Source: Rhodoferax sp. (GTDB lineage Bacteria; Pseudomonadota; Gammaproteobacteria; Burkholderiales; Burkholderiaceae_C). From it: DNA of 38,637 bases. Position 1 is the first letter of the stretch. Every line of letters begins with the position of its first letter. The notes under the pieces are model-generated. The model ran no database searches and was not told the origin of the DNA. It worked only from the letters and a program-made list of their open reading frames with translations. Positions 1 to 12,363 of this stretch are shown piece after piece. The position numbers and the translations under genes were made by a program. The stretch is from positions 1 through 38,637 of the forward strand of contig NZ_JACUUE010000004.1 in assembly GCF_014859475.1 (NCBI RefSeq), written 5' to 3'.

Positions 1-118
1 TACGCTCGCAGTGACGAAGTCTCTGTTCAAGGTCCGTGTGCGGTATCGGGCCGGACACGGGGGGGCTCGCAGTGAGGTCTGTGTTTGATCATTTGGGGTA
101 GTTGAGTTGCCGTGACAG
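1..118. other. Non-coding edge with a short direct repeat
   Basis: No gene can be supported here. The 11-base word GCTCGCAGTGA occurs at 4-14 and again at 65-75, followed in both copies by similar but not identical bases. This may be the edge of a repeat or of a decayed gene, but the window starts too close to tell. The stretch from 305 to 462, between the possible remnant and smc, also shows nothing recognisable. Confidence 0.3.
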
Positions 119-304
119 TCAGAGGGCATTCGGCTTGCTGCCGGCATAAGCCAGCAGCGGGCTCGGCGCCGACCAGTCCGCCGCGGCCAGCGCGGCATGG
201 CCGCCGCCGGTCAAACCGACTGCGATCCCGACAAAAAACCAGGCAAAAATGAAAGCAATATCAACTATGGGGCTGGACTTTACGGGCCAATGAATATATT
301 TCAA
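119..304 (-). pseudogene. Possible remnant of a TauE/SafE-type permease N-terminus
   Basis: This is a 61-codon reading frame with a TTG start and no clear ribosome site. Its product has one hydrophobic segment (about residues 13-33) ending in VGLTGGG. That resembles the first helix and glycine-rich loop (VGLTGVGGG) of the TauE/SafE (PF01925) sulfite and anion exporters, which are normally about 250 residues with seven or eight helices. After the loop, the residues up to the stop only faintly follow the family pattern (a PLL...G.KP spacing), and nothing further downstream continues it. I read it as a decayed or deleted gene fragment. It could equally be a chance frame in GC-rich DNA. Confidence 0.25.
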
Positions 305-462
305 ACATCATTTTGATGATGACCATATATTCTCATGGCATATAGAACGGGCGTTTGCGAAGCTTGCAGGCAGCTTCGTCAAGGTATCATCCTGCTTGGT
401 TTTCCTGGCGGCCATTGTTTCTTGGCTGTTTTGCCTTTTTCAAGCTGACTTTACCGCTCCCT

Positions 463-3400
463 GTGCGTCTCAATTCCATCAAGCTATCAGGCTTCAAGTC
501 GTTTGCCGAACCCACCAATTTCTTGTTGCCCGGGCAACTGGTGGGCGTGGTCGGGCCCAACGGCTGCGGCAAATCCAACATCATGGACGCCGTGCGCTGG
601 GTGCTGGGCGAGAGCAAGGCGTCGGAGTTGCGCGGCGAGTCGATGCAGGACGTAATCTTTAACGGCACCACCACGCGCAAGCCGGCCAGCCGCGCCAGCG
701 TCGAACTGGTGTTCGACAACGACGACCACCGTGCTGGCGGTCAGTGGAACCAGTTTGGCGAGATCGCCGTGAAACGCGTGCTCACGCGCGACGGCAACAG
801 CAGTTACCTGATCAACAACCAGGTGGTGCGTCGGCGCGACGTGCAGGATGTGTTTTTGGGCACCGGGCTGGGGCCGCGCGCCTATGCCATCATCGGCCAG
901 GGCACCATCAGCCGCATCATCGAGAGCAAGCCCGAGGAGCTGCGCCTGTTTCTTGAAGAAGCTGCGGGCGTGTCCAAATACAAGGAGCGCCGCCGCGAGA
1001 CCGAGAACCGTTTGGGCGACACGCGCGAGAACCTGACGCGCGTCGAAGACATTTTGCGCGAGCTCAATGCCAACCTCGACAAGCTGGAAAAGCAGGCCGA
1101 GGTGGCGCAACAATTCAACGCTTTGACAGCCGCAGGCACGCGCAAGCAGCACCAGCTCTGGTTTTTGAAACGCGCCGAGTCGCAGGCCGAGCAGGCGCGC
1201 ATCCAGGCCGAAGGGCTCGCCGCAGTGAATGCGCTGGAGGCCCGACTGGCCGATGTGCGCCACATCGAATCCGAGCTGGAGACCGTGCGCCAGGCCCATT
1301 ACGCTGCTGGCGACCAGGTCAACCAGGCGCAGGGGTTGCTGTACGAGGCCAGCGCCGAGGTCGGCCGCCTGGAAGCGGAAATCCGTTTTGTGGTGGAAGG
1401 CCGCCAGCGCGTGGAACTGCGCCTGCGCACGCTGCTGGAGCAGACCACCGAGTGGGCCACGCGCCGCCAGGACGCCGAAACCGCGCTGGAAGACCTGGCG
1501 GAACTTGAGTTGCTGGGCGAAGAAAAGAACGAATTGCTGGCTGCCCAACTGGAAGAGCAGGCGCAACACCTGCCCGTGCTGGAAGAAACCTTGCGCCAGG
1601 CCCAGAACAAGGCCAACGCGCAGCGCGCCAGCGTGGCCCAGGTGCAACAGCAGATTGGCGTGCTCGCAGCGGAACAACGCGGCATTGAGGAACAGTCGCG
1701 CCAATTGGGCACGCGGCGCGAGCGCCTGCTGGCTGACCGCAACAAGCTGGTGGCACCCGACGAGCGCAACATCATCGAGCAGCAGCGCGTGCTGGACCAG
1801 GCGCAGGAGGCCGCTGAACTGGCGCAGGCCCGCCTGGAGGAACTGACCGAGCGCGCGCCCGAGTGCGATGAGCAGCGCCGCTCGCAGCAGCAAATTGCCA
1901 ACCAGGAGTCGGCCCAGTTGGCTGATCTCTCGGCGCGGCTGGAAGCGCTCAAGGCGCTGCAGGACAGGGTCAAGAGCGACGGCAAACTTCAGCCCTGGCT
2001 GCAAAAACATGGACTCGACCATTTGTCGGGCTTGTGGAGCCGGCTGCACATCGAGCAGGGTTGGGAAAACGCGCTGGAGGGCGCTTTGCGCGAGCGGCTG
2101 GGCGCGCTGGAAGTGAGCCGGCTGGAACTGGTGCGCGCCTTTGCGCAGGACGCGCCACCGGCCAAGCTGGCGTTTTACAGCCCGCCGCCCGCCGCCCAAA
2201 GCCCGAGCGCTTCGCCTTTGCCACGCTTGTCTGATTTGCTGCGGCTGCATGATGCCGGGCAACAAGCCGTGCTTGATGACTGGTTGCCGGGGTGCTTCAC
2301 GGCAAATAGCCTGGAAGAAGCGCTGGCCAGCCGCGAAAACTTGCACCCTGGCGAGGTCATTTATGTCAAGACCGGCCATGCCGTTGGCCGCCACAGCGTC
2401 AGCTTTTACGCGCCTGACTCCGAGCAGGCGGGGCTGTTGGCACGCGCCCAGGAAATTGAAAATCTGGAAAAGGAACTGCGTGCCCAGGTGCTGATCAGCA
2501 ACGAGGCGCGTGCCGCGCTGGCGCGCGCCGAGGCCGCCTATGCCGATGTGGCGCAACGTTTGGCCAGCATCCGCAAAGAAGCCGCAGAGGCACAGCAGAA
2601 AGCCCATGGTTTGCAGGTGCAGACCCTGCAATTGACCCAGCAGGCCGAGCAGGCGCGCAGCCGCAGCGCCCAGCTTGCCAGTGACTTGGGCGAGGTTGAG
2701 GGCCAGCTTGATGAACTGCAGGAGCGCCGCGTGCTGGCCGAAGCCCGCTTTGAAGAACTTGACATGCAACTGGCGGATGCCCAGCAAAGCCATGCCGAGC
2801 TCGACGACCACGTGATCGGGGCCGAGCGCCAACTGGCGGCATCGCGCGAGCAGCAGCGCAGCCTGGAACGCCAGGCGCAGGAAGCCACTTTTACCTTGCG
2901 CAGCCTGGACGCGCGCAAGGCCGAGTTGTCGCGCGCCATCGAAACGGCGCTGGCGCAGGCTGCCGCGGTGGCTGCCGAGAGCCAGCGCGCCCAGGACGAG
3001 TTGACCCGTTTGAACGATGCCGCGGCCCAGGGCGGTCTGCAGCAGGCCCTGGCGCTCAAGCTCGAGCGTGAGCAACATTTGAGCGCCCAGCGCAGCCAGT
3101 ACGACGATCTGAGCGCCAAGCTGCGCGCCAGCGACGAACGCCGCCTGCAGCTCGAGCGTGAGCTCGACCCGCTGCGTGCGCGCATCACCGAGTTCCAGCT
3201 CAAGGAGCAGGCATCGCGCATTGGTTTTGAACAATACACCCAGCTTCTGACTGATGCCCAGGCCGACCTGGAGGCCGTGGCGCTTTCGGTCAGCCAGGAC
3301 CAGGCGCGCCTGGCCGGCCTGCAGGGTGAGATTGACCGCATCAACCGCGACATTGCCGCTTTGGGCGCGGTCAATCTGGCGGCGCTTGACGAGTTGGCGG

Positions 3401-3984
3401 CAGCCCGCGAACGCAAGCAATTTCTGGACGCGCAAATGGCAGACCTGGTGGAGGCCATGACCACGCTCGAAGACGCCATCAAAAAGATCGACAGTGAAAC
3501 CCGTGAGCTGCTGTCAGGCACCTTCAACAAGGTCAACGAACACTTTGGCAAGATGTTTCCGGAACTGTTTGGCGGTGGCAATGCGCGCCTGGTCATTACC
3601 GGCGACGAAATTCTTGACTCCGGCGTGCAGGTGGTGGCGCAGCCGCCGGGCAAGAAGAACCAGAGCATTGCGCTGCTCTCGGGTGGCGAAAAAGCGCTGA
3701 CCGCGATTGCGCTGGTGTTTGCCATTTTTCAGCTCAACCCGGCGCCGTTTTGTCTGCTTGACGAAGTTGATGCGCCGCTGGACGATGCCAACACCGAGCG
3801 TTATGCCAAACTGGTGGCGACCATGAGCAAAGACACGCAGTTTTTGTTCATCAGCCACAACAAGATCGCCATGGAAATGGCCAAACAACTGATTGGGGTG
3901 ACCATGCAGGAGCAAGGCGTGTCGCGTATTGTGGCGGTCGATATGGAGGCCGCCCTGACGATGACAGAATGGGGAGAATCATGA
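463..3984 (+). CDS. smc: Chromosome segregation ATPase SMC
   Basis: This cytoplasmic SMC/condensin ATPase compacts and helps separate sister chromosomes, normally with ScpA and ScpB, which are not in this window. The 1173-residue product is the usual SMC length. The N-terminal head has Walker A GPNGCGKSN at 31-39. Long Gln/Ala/Glu-rich coiled coils flank a hinge region at roughly 500-650. The C-terminal head carries the LSGGEK signature near 1072 and the Walker B segment LLDEVDAPLDD near 1098. The frame stays open upstream to a TTG at 355, but homology begins at RLNSIKLSGFKSFA, so I chose the GTG at 463. No strong ribosome site is visible. The 3' end overlaps the start of zipA, so the two are probably cotranscribed. 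Confidence 0.96.
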   Translation: MRLNSIKLSGFKSFAEPTNFLLPGQLVGVVGPNGCGKSNIMDAVRWVLGESKASELRGESMQDVIFNGTTTRKPASRASVELVFDNDDHRAGGQWNQFGEIAVKRVLTRDGNSSYLINNQVVRRRDVQDVFLGTGLGPRAYAIIGQGTISRIIESKPEELRLFLEEAAGVSKYKERRRETENRLGDTRENLTRVEDILRELNANLDKLEKQAEVAQQFNALTAAGTRKQHQLWFLKRAESQAEQARIQAEGLAAVNALEARLADVRHIESELETVRQAHYAAGDQVNQAQGLLYEASAEVGRLEAEIRFVVEGRQRVELRLRTLLEQTTEWATRRQDAETALEDLAELELLGEEKNELLAAQLEEQAQHLPVLEETLRQAQNKANAQRASVAQVQQQIGVLAAEQRGIEEQSRQLGTRRERLLADRNKLVAPDERNIIEQQRVLDQAQEAAELAQARLEELTERAPECDEQRRSQQQIANQESAQLADLSARLEALKALQDRVKSDGKLQPWLQKHGLDHLSGLWSRLHIEQGWENALEGALRERLGALEVSRLELVRAFAQDAPPAKLAFYSPPPAAQSPSASPLPRLSDLLRLHDAGQQAVLDDWLPGCFTANSLEEALASRENLHPGEVIYVKTGHAVGRHSVSFYAPDSEQAGLLARAQEIENLEKELRAQVLISNEARAALARAEAAYADVAQRLASIRKEAAEAQQKAHGLQVQTLQLTQQAEQARSRSAQLASDLGEVEGQLDELQERRVLAEARFEELDMQLADAQQSHAELDDHVIGAERQLAASREQQRSLERQAQEATFTLRSLDARKAELSRAIETALAQAAAVAAESQRAQDELTRLNDAAAQGGLQQALALKLEREQHLSAQRSQYDDLSAKLRASDERRLQLERELDPLRARITEFQLKEQASRIGFEQYTQLLTDAQADLEAVALSVSQDQARLAGLQGEIDRINRDIAALGAVNLAALDELAAARERKQFLDAQMADLVEAMTTLEDAIKKIDSETRELLSGTFNKVNEHFGKMFPELFGGGNARLVITGDEILDSGVQVVAQPPGKKNQSIALLSGGEKALTAIALVFAIFQLNPAPFCLLDEVDAPLDDANTERYAKLVATMSKDTQFLFISHNKIAMEMAKQLIGVTMQEQGVSRIVAVDMEAALTMTEWGES

Positions 3985-5015
3985 TGTCCTTGCAGTTAAG
4001 TCTGTTGCTATTGGGCGTGCTGCTGCTGATCGCCATGGCGGCTTATTACGCCTGGCTGGCGCGCAAAAGCCAGCCGCGTCAGGCGGAGCCGAGCGAGCCA
4101 TGCACCCAGGTACCGGAGGCGGGGCGCATTGAGCCGCATTTGACCGACTTTGCGCTGGCGGGCGATGCCCTGGCCAGCCCGGCCCCCGAGAAAAAACCGG
4201 GCCTCGATGCCTTGATCGATGCCATAGCCCCGATTGCGCTTGAAGCGCCTTTGTCGGGTGAAGCGATTCTGGCGGCGCTGCCGTCCACGCGCCGGGTCGG
4301 CAGCAAGCCGTTTGCCATCGAGGGGCTCAATGCCGCCACACGGCGCTGGGAGCCGCCCTTGGCGGGGCAAAGCTACAGCCAGTTGCAGGCCGGCGTGCAG
4401 CTGGCCAACCGCTCCGGTGCGCTCAACGACATCGAGTTTTCCGAATTTGTCATGAAGACGCAAAGCTTTTGCGATGCCATCGGCGGCACGCCCGACTTGC
4501 CGGTGATGCGCGACGAGGTCAGCCGGGCGCGCGAACTCGACCAGTTTGCCAGCGGCCACGACGCGCAATTGGTGCTGATGGTGCAGGCGCGCCGGGTGGC
4601 CTGGAGCCCCAGCTACATTCAGCAAACCTCGGCGCGGCATGGTTTTGTCATGGGTTCGCTGGCCGGGCGCCTGGTGATACCTGCCAGCACGGCGGGCTTG
4701 CCGCCCGTGGTGAGCCTGAGCTTTGATGCACTGGCCGCGCTGGCCGATGACCCGACACAATCGGCCCTGCGCCAGATCACCCTGGGCCTGGACGTGGCGC
4801 AAGTGGACCGCAACGAAAAACCCTTTGAGCGCATGAGTGCCCTCGCCCAAGCGCTGGCCCAGGAGATGGATGGCGTGGTCATCGACGACCGGGGCGCGGC
4901 CTTGTCGCCAGAGGCCATGACCGTGATCGCCACTGAGCTGGCGCAGCTGTACGACATTCTGGCGCAGCATGAACTGGCTGCGGGCTCGCCGTTGGCAAGA
5001 CGGCTGTTTTCCTGA
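3984..5015 (+). CDS. zipA: Cell division protein ZipA
   Basis: ZipA is a bitopic inner-membrane protein that tethers FtsZ protofilaments at the division septum. The 343-residue product starts with a single membrane helix (about residues 2-24), followed by a short basic stretch, a variable low-complexity linker and a C-terminal domain (about 110-343) matching the FtsZ-binding ZipA fold. Two adjacent ATGs are possible, at 3981 and 3984. I prefer 3984 because it is better spaced from GGGGAGA at 3971-3977. Either start overlaps the smc stop codon, and ligA begins 12 bases after the zipA stop. The smc-zipA-ligA order is common in Burkholderiales. ZipA is poorly conserved, so the call rests on topology, length and synteny more than on motifs. 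Confidence 0.85.
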   Translation: MSLQLSLLLLGVLLLIAMAAYYAWLARKSQPRQAEPSEPCTQVPEAGRIEPHLTDFALAGDALASPAPEKKPGLDALIDAIAPIALEAPLSGEAILAALPSTRRVGSKPFAIEGLNAATRRWEPPLAGQSYSQLQAGVQLANRSGALNDIEFSEFVMKTQSFCDAIGGTPDLPVMRDEVSRARELDQFASGHDAQLVLMVQARRVAWSPSYIQQTSARHGFVMGSLAGRLVIPASTAGLPPVVSLSFDALAALADDPTQSALRQITLGLDVAQVDRNEKPFERMSALAQALAQEMDGVVIDDRGAALSPEAMTVIATELAQLYDILAQHELAAGSPLARRLFS

Positions 5016-7668
<2,653 letters not shown>

Positions 7669-7724
7669 AAGGAGGAGCCCGCAGGGCGGGGGACACGCAG
7701 CAGAACGCTCTGCCGCCCAGACTT

Positions 7725-10325
7725 CTAGGCCAGCGCCTCCAGCAACTCGGTCTCAATGGCGATTTGGGCTTTGTTTTCCTGCAGCTCCGGGCCGTCAATC
7801 AAAAAGGTGTCGTCGATACGCTCGCCCAAGGTATTGATTTTGGCCAGTTGCACATTCACCTTGTGCCGGGCCAGCACCCGCGCCACGCTGTACAGCAGGC
7901 CAACCCGGTCGCTGGCCGAGATGTTGAGCAGCCAGCGCTGGCCTTTTTCGTCGGGCTGCAGGCTCACACGCGGCGTGATTGGAAAACTCTTGACGCGGCG
8001 TGAGACACGTCCCTTGCCCGGTGGCGGCAGTGGCCCAGTCTTCAGAATAGCCCGGGCCAGCTCGGCCTCCACCATGCTGGTGAGTTCATGGTAGAGCTTG
8101 GGCATGGCCTCAGTTGTGACCTGAAACGTGTCGAGCGCATAGTGGTTGCAGGCGGTGTGCACGCGGGCATCCAGAATGCTGAAGGCCCGGTGTTCAAAGT
8201 AGCCGCAAATACGCGCAAACAGGTCGGGCAGGTCGGGGGTATAGACCAGCACTTGCAGGCCTTCGCCGAGCGGCGACAAGCGCGCCCGCACGATCGACTT
8301 GCCTGACTTGACGTGGCGCGAGAGTTGGCGTGTGTGCCAGGCAATGTCTGAGGCGTCGTGGCGCATGAAGTAGCCCACATCCAGGGTGTCCCACAGGGCT
8401 TTGTGCCCCTCGAAGGGCTGGGCGTGCAGGGCGAGTTGGATCAGAGCCTCGCGCTTGCGGGTTTCCATCTCCACATGCGGGTCGGCGGCGTGACCGCCGA
8501 GCACGCGCAGCGTCAGGCGGTACAGGTCTTCGAGCAGCTTGCCTTTCCAGGCGTTCCAGACTTTGGGCGAGGTGCCGCGAATGTCGGCCACGGTGAACAG
8601 GTAGAGCGCGCTCAGGTAGCGCTCGTTGCCCACACGTTTGGCAAAGGCCGCAATTACATCGGGGTCGCTGAGGTCTTGTTTCTGTGCCACGCGGCTCATG
8701 GTGAGGTGTTCGCGCACCACAAAGGCGATGAGTTCGGTGTTTTCGCGGCTGACCTCGTGTTGCTTGCAAAAGCGCAGCGCCTCGAGTTCGCCCAGTTGCG
8801 AGTGGTCGCCGCCGCGGCCTTTGGCGATGTCGTGAAACAGCGCCGCCACATACAAAATCCAGGGCTTGTCCCAGCCACTCGCCAGTTGCGCGCAAAACGG
8901 GTATTCGTGGGCGTGCTCCACAATGAAGAAACGCCGCACATTGCGTAGCACCATCAGCACATGCTGATCGACGGTATAGACATGAAACAGGTCGTGCTGC
9001 ATTTGCCCGACGATGCGGCGAAACGCCCACAGGTAGCGCCCCAGCACCGAGGTCTGGTTCATCAGCCGCATGGCGTGAGTGATGCCACTTTGCTGTTTCA
9101 GTATCTGCACGAACGTGGCATGGTTGATCGGGTCCTTGCGAAAGGCACCGTTCATCAGTTCGCGGGCGTTGTACAGGGCGCGCAGCGTGCGCGCCGACAG
9201 GCCATTCATGTCGGCAGTCTGGAACACCAGGAAAGTTTCCAGGATGGCGTGCGGCTCGCGCTGGTAGAGGTCGTCACTGACCACTTCGAGCATACCGGCC
9301 TTGTCGGAAAAATGGGCGTTGATGGGGCGTGGCTCGTGCGTGCTGGGACTCAGGCGTTCTTCGATGTTGAGCAGCAAAATCTGGTTAAGCTGGGTCACCG
9401 CCTTGGCCGCCCAGTAATAGCGTTTCATGAGCGCCTCGCTGGGGCGCACCAGAGCGCGCCGCCCGGCGGTTGCAGGCGGCGCTGCAAACCCGAAGGCCTG
9501 CGCTACCGCATTTTGCATGTCAAAGACAAGCCGGTCTTCACGGCGTTTGGCGATCAGGTGCAGCCGGGTGCGAATCAGCCATAGCAAGGCTTCGTTGCGC
9601 TTGATCTGTTTGACCTCGAACGCGGTGGCCAAGCCATTTCTGGCCAGTTCGTTCCAGTTGTTGCCCAGGCCCGCTGCCTTGGCCACCCACAAAATGATCT
9701 GCAAATCACGCAGCCCGCCGGGCGACTCCTTGCAGTTGGGTTCGAGCGCGTAGGGCGTGTTGTCGAACTTGCTGTGGCGCTGGTGCAGCTCCAGGGTTTT
9801 GGCAATAAAGAAGGCCTGCGGGTCGATGGCGGCAACAAACTGGCGTTTGAACGCGTCGTAGGTAGCCGCATCGCCCGTGATCAGGCGCGACTCCAACAAC
9901 GCGGTTTGCACCGTGACATCCTTATCTGCCTCGCTCAGGCATTCGGCCACAGAGCGCACGCTGGAGCTGATCTCCAGCCCGGCATCCCAGCAACTGCCGA
10001 TAAAGCCTTCGATGCGGGTTTTCAGGTCGGCGTCATGTTCCAGCACGATGTCATCGGGCAACAGCACCAGCACATCGATGTCTGAATAGGGAAACAACTC
10101 GCCGCGGCCATAGCCACCCACGGCAGCCAGCGCCAGACCCGGTGGAAAAGCGGCACGCCGCCAAAGGGTTTTCAGGGTTTGATCGGCAAGGGCAGAGAGC
10201 TTGCCCAAGGTGGCTGCAACGCCGCGTGCGCTGCAGCTGCCATCTGCCAACGATTGGAAAAGAGCCGTTTTTTTGGCGCGAAACTGCTCGCGCAGCACGT
10301 TGAGATCGCCCATGGGACGCCGCAT
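7725..10325 (-). CDS. glnD: Bifunctional PII uridylyltransferase/uridylyl-removing enzyme
   Basis: GlnD senses glutamine and adds or removes UMP on the PII signal protein, controlling glutamine synthetase and nitrogen gene expression. The product is about 866 residues. The nucleotidyltransferase motif GGYGRGELFPYSDIDVLVL is at about 70-88, an HD hydrolase domain with FHDIAKGRGGDHS lies near 495-507, and two C-terminal ACT domains (from about 700 and 795) bind glutamine. This is the complete domain set at normal length. A TTG lies just upstream. I chose ATG 10325, but ATG 10313 (MGDLNVLREQF) is also possible, and neither has a clear ribosome site. It starts 13 bases after map, the same map-glnD pairing as in many proteobacteria. 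Confidence 0.96.
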   Translation of the reverse strand: MRRPMGDLNVLREQFRAKKTALFQSLADGSCSARGVAATLGKLSALADQTLKTLWRRAAFPPGLALAAVGGYGRGELFPYSDIDVLVLLPDDIVLEHDADLKTRIEGFIGSCWDAGLEISSSVRSVAECLSEADKDVTVQTALLESRLITGDAATYDAFKRQFVAAIDPQAFFIAKTLELHQRHSKFDNTPYALEPNCKESPGGLRDLQIILWVAKAAGLGNNWNELARNGLATAFEVKQIKRNEALLWLIRTRLHLIAKRREDRLVFDMQNAVAQAFGFAAPPATAGRRALVRPSEALMKRYYWAAKAVTQLNQILLLNIEERLSPSTHEPRPINAHFSDKAGMLEVVSDDLYQREPHAILETFLVFQTADMNGLSARTLRALYNARELMNGAFRKDPINHATFVQILKQQSGITHAMRLMNQTSVLGRYLWAFRRIVGQMQHDLFHVYTVDQHVLMVLRNVRRFFIVEHAHEYPFCAQLASGWDKPWILYVAALFHDIAKGRGGDHSQLGELEALRFCKQHEVSRENTELIAFVVREHLTMSRVAQKQDLSDPDVIAAFAKRVGNERYLSALYLFTVADIRGTSPKVWNAWKGKLLEDLYRLTLRVLGGHAADPHVEMETRKREALIQLALHAQPFEGHKALWDTLDVGYFMRHDASDIAWHTRQLSRHVKSGKSIVRARLSPLGEGLQVLVYTPDLPDLFARICGYFEHRAFSILDARVHTACNHYALDTFQVTTEAMPKLYHELTSMVEAELARAILKTGPLPPPGKGRVSRRVKSFPITPRVSLQPDEKGQRWLLNISASDRVGLLYSVARVLARHKVNVQLAKINTLGERIDDTFLIDGPELQENKAQIAIETELLEALA

Positions 10326-10338
10326 CAAAAATGGCGAA

Positions 10339-11172
10339 TCAGGCTACTGTCAGGCTCATCGCAGGGGCGGCAGGCTTGACAAACTCGGGAACGGCCGGGC
10401 TGTTGGCAGACAGGGTCAACACCTCGTAACCGGTGGGTGTCACCAGCACGGTGTGCTCCCACTGGGCAGACAGCGAATGGTCTTTGGTGACGATGGTCCA
10501 GCCGTCACCGAGTTCCTTGATTTCTTTGCGGCCCACATTGAGCATGGGCTCGATGGTGATGGTCATGCCGGCCTTGAGCTGCTCCAGTGTGCCTGGCTTG
10601 CCGTAGTGCAGCACCTGCGGCTCTTCATGAAATTTTTGGCCGATGCCGTGGCCGCAATACTCGCGCACCACGCTCAGGCCGTGGCCTTCGGCAAAGGTCT
10701 GAATGGCATGCCCAATGTCGCCCAGATAGGCACCGTCGCGCACTTGCATGATGCCCTTCCACATGGCATCAAAGGTGAGTTTGCACAGGCGCTTGGCCGC
10801 GATGGACACCTCGCCCACCTGGTACATGCGGCTCGAATCGCCATGCCAGCCGTTTTTGATGACCGTGACATCGATGTTGATGATGTCGCCTTTCTTGAGC
10901 GGCTTGTCGTTGGGAATGCCGTGGCAGACCTGGTGGTTGATCGAGGTGCAGATTGATTTTGGGTAGGGAGTGTGGCCACCCGGCGCATAGTTCAACGGTG
11001 CCGAGATGGCCCCGAGCACCTGCGTGGTGTAGTCCTCGGCCAACCGGTCGAGTTCGTTGGTGGTGATGCCGGGTTTCACAAACTGGGCCAGATAGTCAAG
11101 CAGTTCGGCAGCCAGGCGCCCGGCGATGCGCATGCCGGCAATGCCGTCGGGGTCTTTGTAAGTAATCGTCAT
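10339..11172 (-). CDS. map: Type I methionine aminopeptidase
   Basis: This metalloprotease removes the initiator methionine after deformylation, so it acts directly after Def, encoded nearby. The 277-residue product matches the family length. It contains the pita-bread core with the metal-site stretches NIDVTVI (first Asp), DSSRMYQVGE (second Asp), YCGHGIGQKFHE (His) and TIEPMLNVG and WEHTVLV (Glu ligands). The open frame extends upstream to 11274, but homology starts at MTITYKDPDGIAGMR, so I use the ATG at 11172. It is the first gene of the map-glnD pair and is divergent from dusA, with 88 bases between the starts. Confidence 0.97.
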   Translation of the reverse strand: MTITYKDPDGIAGMRIAGRLAAELLDYLAQFVKPGITTNELDRLAEDYTTQVLGAISAPLNYAPGGHTPYPKSICTSINHQVCHGIPNDKPLKKGDIINIDVTVIKNGWHGDSSRMYQVGEVSIAAKRLCKLTFDAMWKGIMQVRDGAYLGDIGHAIQTFAEGHGLSVVREYCGHGIGQKFHEEPQVLHYGKPGTLEQLKAGMTITIEPMLNVGRKEIKELGDGWTIVTKDHSLSAQWEHTVLVTPTGYEVLTLSANSPAVPEFVKPAAPAMSLTVA

Positions 11173-11260
11173 GCTGCAAATTATCCCATCGCGGTCAAGA
11201 GCCGTTTTTGATAGGTGTTTCTGGCCGGGATCATTGCGGCAGGTCTGAATCGGGAGAAAA

Positions 11261-12262
11261 TTGACCGATTCCAACCAACTTGCTCAAACCTCCGTGATCA
11301 GCCACAAAATATGCGTTGCGCCCATGCTGGATTGGTCGGATCGGCATTGCCGCTATTTGCACCGTTTGTTGTCCAGGCATGCCCTGCTGTACAGCGAAAT
11401 GGTGACTACCGGCGCCTTGATCCATGGCGACCGGGCCCGGCATCTTGACTACAGCGCGGCCGAGCTGCCGCTGGCACTGCAGTTGGGTGGCAGTGAACCT
11501 GCTGATCTGGCACAGTGCGCGCGCTGGGCGCAGGCGTGGGGCTACAGCGAGGTGAATTTGAATTGCGGCTGCCCGAGCGAGCGGGTGCAGCGTGGCGCTT
11601 TTGGTGCCTGTTTGATGCGCGAGCCGGCCCTGGTGGCCGACGGCGTCAAGGCCATGCTGGATGCGGTGTCGATCCCGGTCACGGTCAAGCACCGCATTGG
11701 CATCGACAAAACCGAGAGTTATGACTTTGTGCGCGATTTTGTCGGCGCGCTCAGCCTGGCCGGTTGCCGCACTTTCATTGTGCATGCGCGCAACGCCTGG
11801 CTGCAAGGCTTGAGCCCCAGGGACAACCGCGAGGTGCCGCCGCTGCGTTATGACTGGGGGTACCAGCTCAAAAAAGATTTTCCGATGCTTGAATTTGTCA
11901 TCAACGGCGGCATCACCCAAACCGATCAGATTGAGCAGCATCTGCAACACGTCGATGGTGTCATGCTGGGCCGCGAGGCCTATCACAACCCGTGGTGGCT
12001 GAGCGAATGGGATCAGCAGTTTTTTGCCGATGCCAGTCAGGCCGGACTGACTCGCGAATCAGTCGAGCAGAAGATGGTGGTTTACATTACCGAGCAGGCT
12101 GCCTTGTTTGGCACACCCTGGCAAGCCATTGCCAGGCACATGCTCGGACTGCGCCACGGCCTGCCAGGTGCGCGGCGCTGGCGCCAGGTCTGGAGCGACC
12201 ACAAGCTCAAGGAACTGCCGGCGGAGCAGGTGATGGCGCTGGCGCACCAGCCTTTGGCATGA
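11261..12262 (+). CDS. dusA: tRNA-dihydrouridine(20/20a) synthase DusA
   Basis: DusA is a flavoenzyme that reduces uridine to dihydrouridine in the tRNA D-loop using NADPH. The 333-residue product has the FMN-binding start APMLDWSDRHCR at 20-31, the catalytic cysteine C104 in NLNCGCPSERVQ, and HARNAWLQGLSP and NGGI in the barrel. The MVTTGALIHGD and FGACLM stretches place it with DusA rather than DusB or DusC. The start is a rare TTG at 11261, supported by GGGAG at 11252-11256. No ATG lies before the conserved core except one inside it. It is probably transcribed from the 88-base gap shared with map. Confidence 0.94.
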   Translation: MTDSNQLAQTSVISHKICVAPMLDWSDRHCRYLHRLLSRHALLYSEMVTTGALIHGDRARHLDYSAAELPLALQLGGSEPADLAQCARWAQAWGYSEVNLNCGCPSERVQRGAFGACLMREPALVADGVKAMLDAVSIPVTVKHRIGIDKTESYDFVRDFVGALSLAGCRTFIVHARNAWLQGLSPRDNREVPPLRYDWGYQLKKDFPMLEFVINGGITQTDQIEQHLQHVDGVMLGREAYHNPWWLSEWDQQFFADASQAGLTRESVEQKMVVYITEQAALFGTPWQAIARHMLGLRHGLPGARRWRQVWSDHKLKELPAEQVMALAHQPLA

Positions 12263-12363
12263 ATTTCGGATGGTGCGCTGTCAGGCGTCAGACAGTCAGT
12301 GGCCTGTAAGTGCCAGCCGTGACATTATTGGAAGAACTTTGTTTAACTAGAGGAGATTGATTC

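Noticed and set aside
487-3435. Long open frame on the minus strand opposite smc (about 980 codons)
   Set aside because: It is a frame shadow of GC-rich coding DNA. The plus-strand frame has clear SMC motifs, and the antisense product is compositionally odd with no recognisable domain.
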